Assembly (NCBI GenBank): GCA_963828015.1
Contig: CAWHCD010000004.1
Location: 1-64,000, forward strand
DNA length: 64,000 bases
Direction of reading: 5' to 3'
Source of the DNA: CAVPUA01 sp963828015
Lineage (GTDB): Bacteria; Actinomycetota; Actinomycetes; Mycobacteriales; Jatrophihabitantaceae
A model generated the notes under the pieces. The model did not search any database. It had not been told where the DNA came from and was given only the letters and a program-made list of their open reading frames with translations. Shown here piece by piece: positions 63,996-64,000 of the stretch. The translations under genes and the position numbers were made by a program. Numbering within the stretch: the stretch's first letter is position 1; each line of letters starts with the position of its first letter.

Positions 63996-64000
63996 GCGAA

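Overview
The window is about 64 kb of high-GC actinobacterial chromosome. The core genes point to a free-living Actinomycetota outside the mycobacteria but sharing their gene order. One block (ppx, a TIM-barrel isomerase, proC, a small excisionase-like HTH protein, the 32-residue protein bS22, a GalE2-like epimerase, an acyltransferase, a SerB1-like HAD phosphatase) follows the M. tuberculosis Rv0495c-Rv0505c neighbourhood. A second block (rlmB, cysS, ispF, ispD, carD, lpqE, radA, disA, a membrane protein, mutY, clpC, lsr2, lysS, coaX) follows Rv3579c-Rv3600c. I cannot fix the genus from sequence alone; the Frankiales/Nakamurellales/Jatrophihabitans type of lineage is a guess.

Layout. 1-2.1 kb: two hypothetical genes and a complete IS481-family element. 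2.1-7.6 kb: the wreck of a very large gene for a fused biotin carboxylase / biotin carrier / carboxyltransferase, with about twenty frame breaks and one in-frame stop. 7.7-15.5 kb: an iron-box-controlled DUF2470 protein, a cell-wall amidase, BluB, a GAP-family membrane protein, a phosphoesterase, a cNMP-binding protein, a TetR/MFS efflux pair and a sirtuin. 15.6-23.2 kb: MarR/P450, MFS, LtrA, MBL hydrolase, DUF5709, aldose epimerase and another MFS. 23.2-25 kb: divergent pdxH and citA. 25.1-30.5 kb: a tightly overlapping urate-degradation operon (uraH, uox, a DUF6986 CitE-like protein, allB, alc, uraD). 30.5-34.5 kb: a PhyH dioxygenase, a nickel/cobalt permease behind a perfect Nur-type box, a glutaredoxin-like protein and a divergent HxlR/SDR pair. 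34.5-42.4 kb: the Rv0495c-Rv0505c-like block. 42.4-44.7 kb: tRNA-Thr, an acyltransferase and an orphan sugar-ABC ATPase. 44.7-64 kb: the rlmB-coaX block, interrupted by a MarR/PLP-lyase/cupin island and by an ABC transporter plus methyltransferase.

Together the genes cover purine nitrogen salvage down to ureidoglycolate, metal homeostasis (iron and nickel), drug-type efflux under local repressors, the MEP isoprenoid pathway (ispDF), c-di-AMP synthesis (disA), translation (cysS, lysS, tRNA-Thr, bS22), proteolysis (clpC) and nucleoid silencing (lsr2).

A general caution: at least seven otherwise healthy genes carry single-base frame breaks, mostly one extra G or C in a short G/C run. This looks more like sequence or assembly error than decay, except perhaps in the carboxylase gene, where lesions are far denser and include a nonsense codon and an adjacent IS. 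Other recurrent structures are convergent genes whose stop codons share a CTAG/CTAA tetranucleotide, same-strand ATGA couplings, and two copies of an intergenic palindrome that keeps its core while its arms differ.
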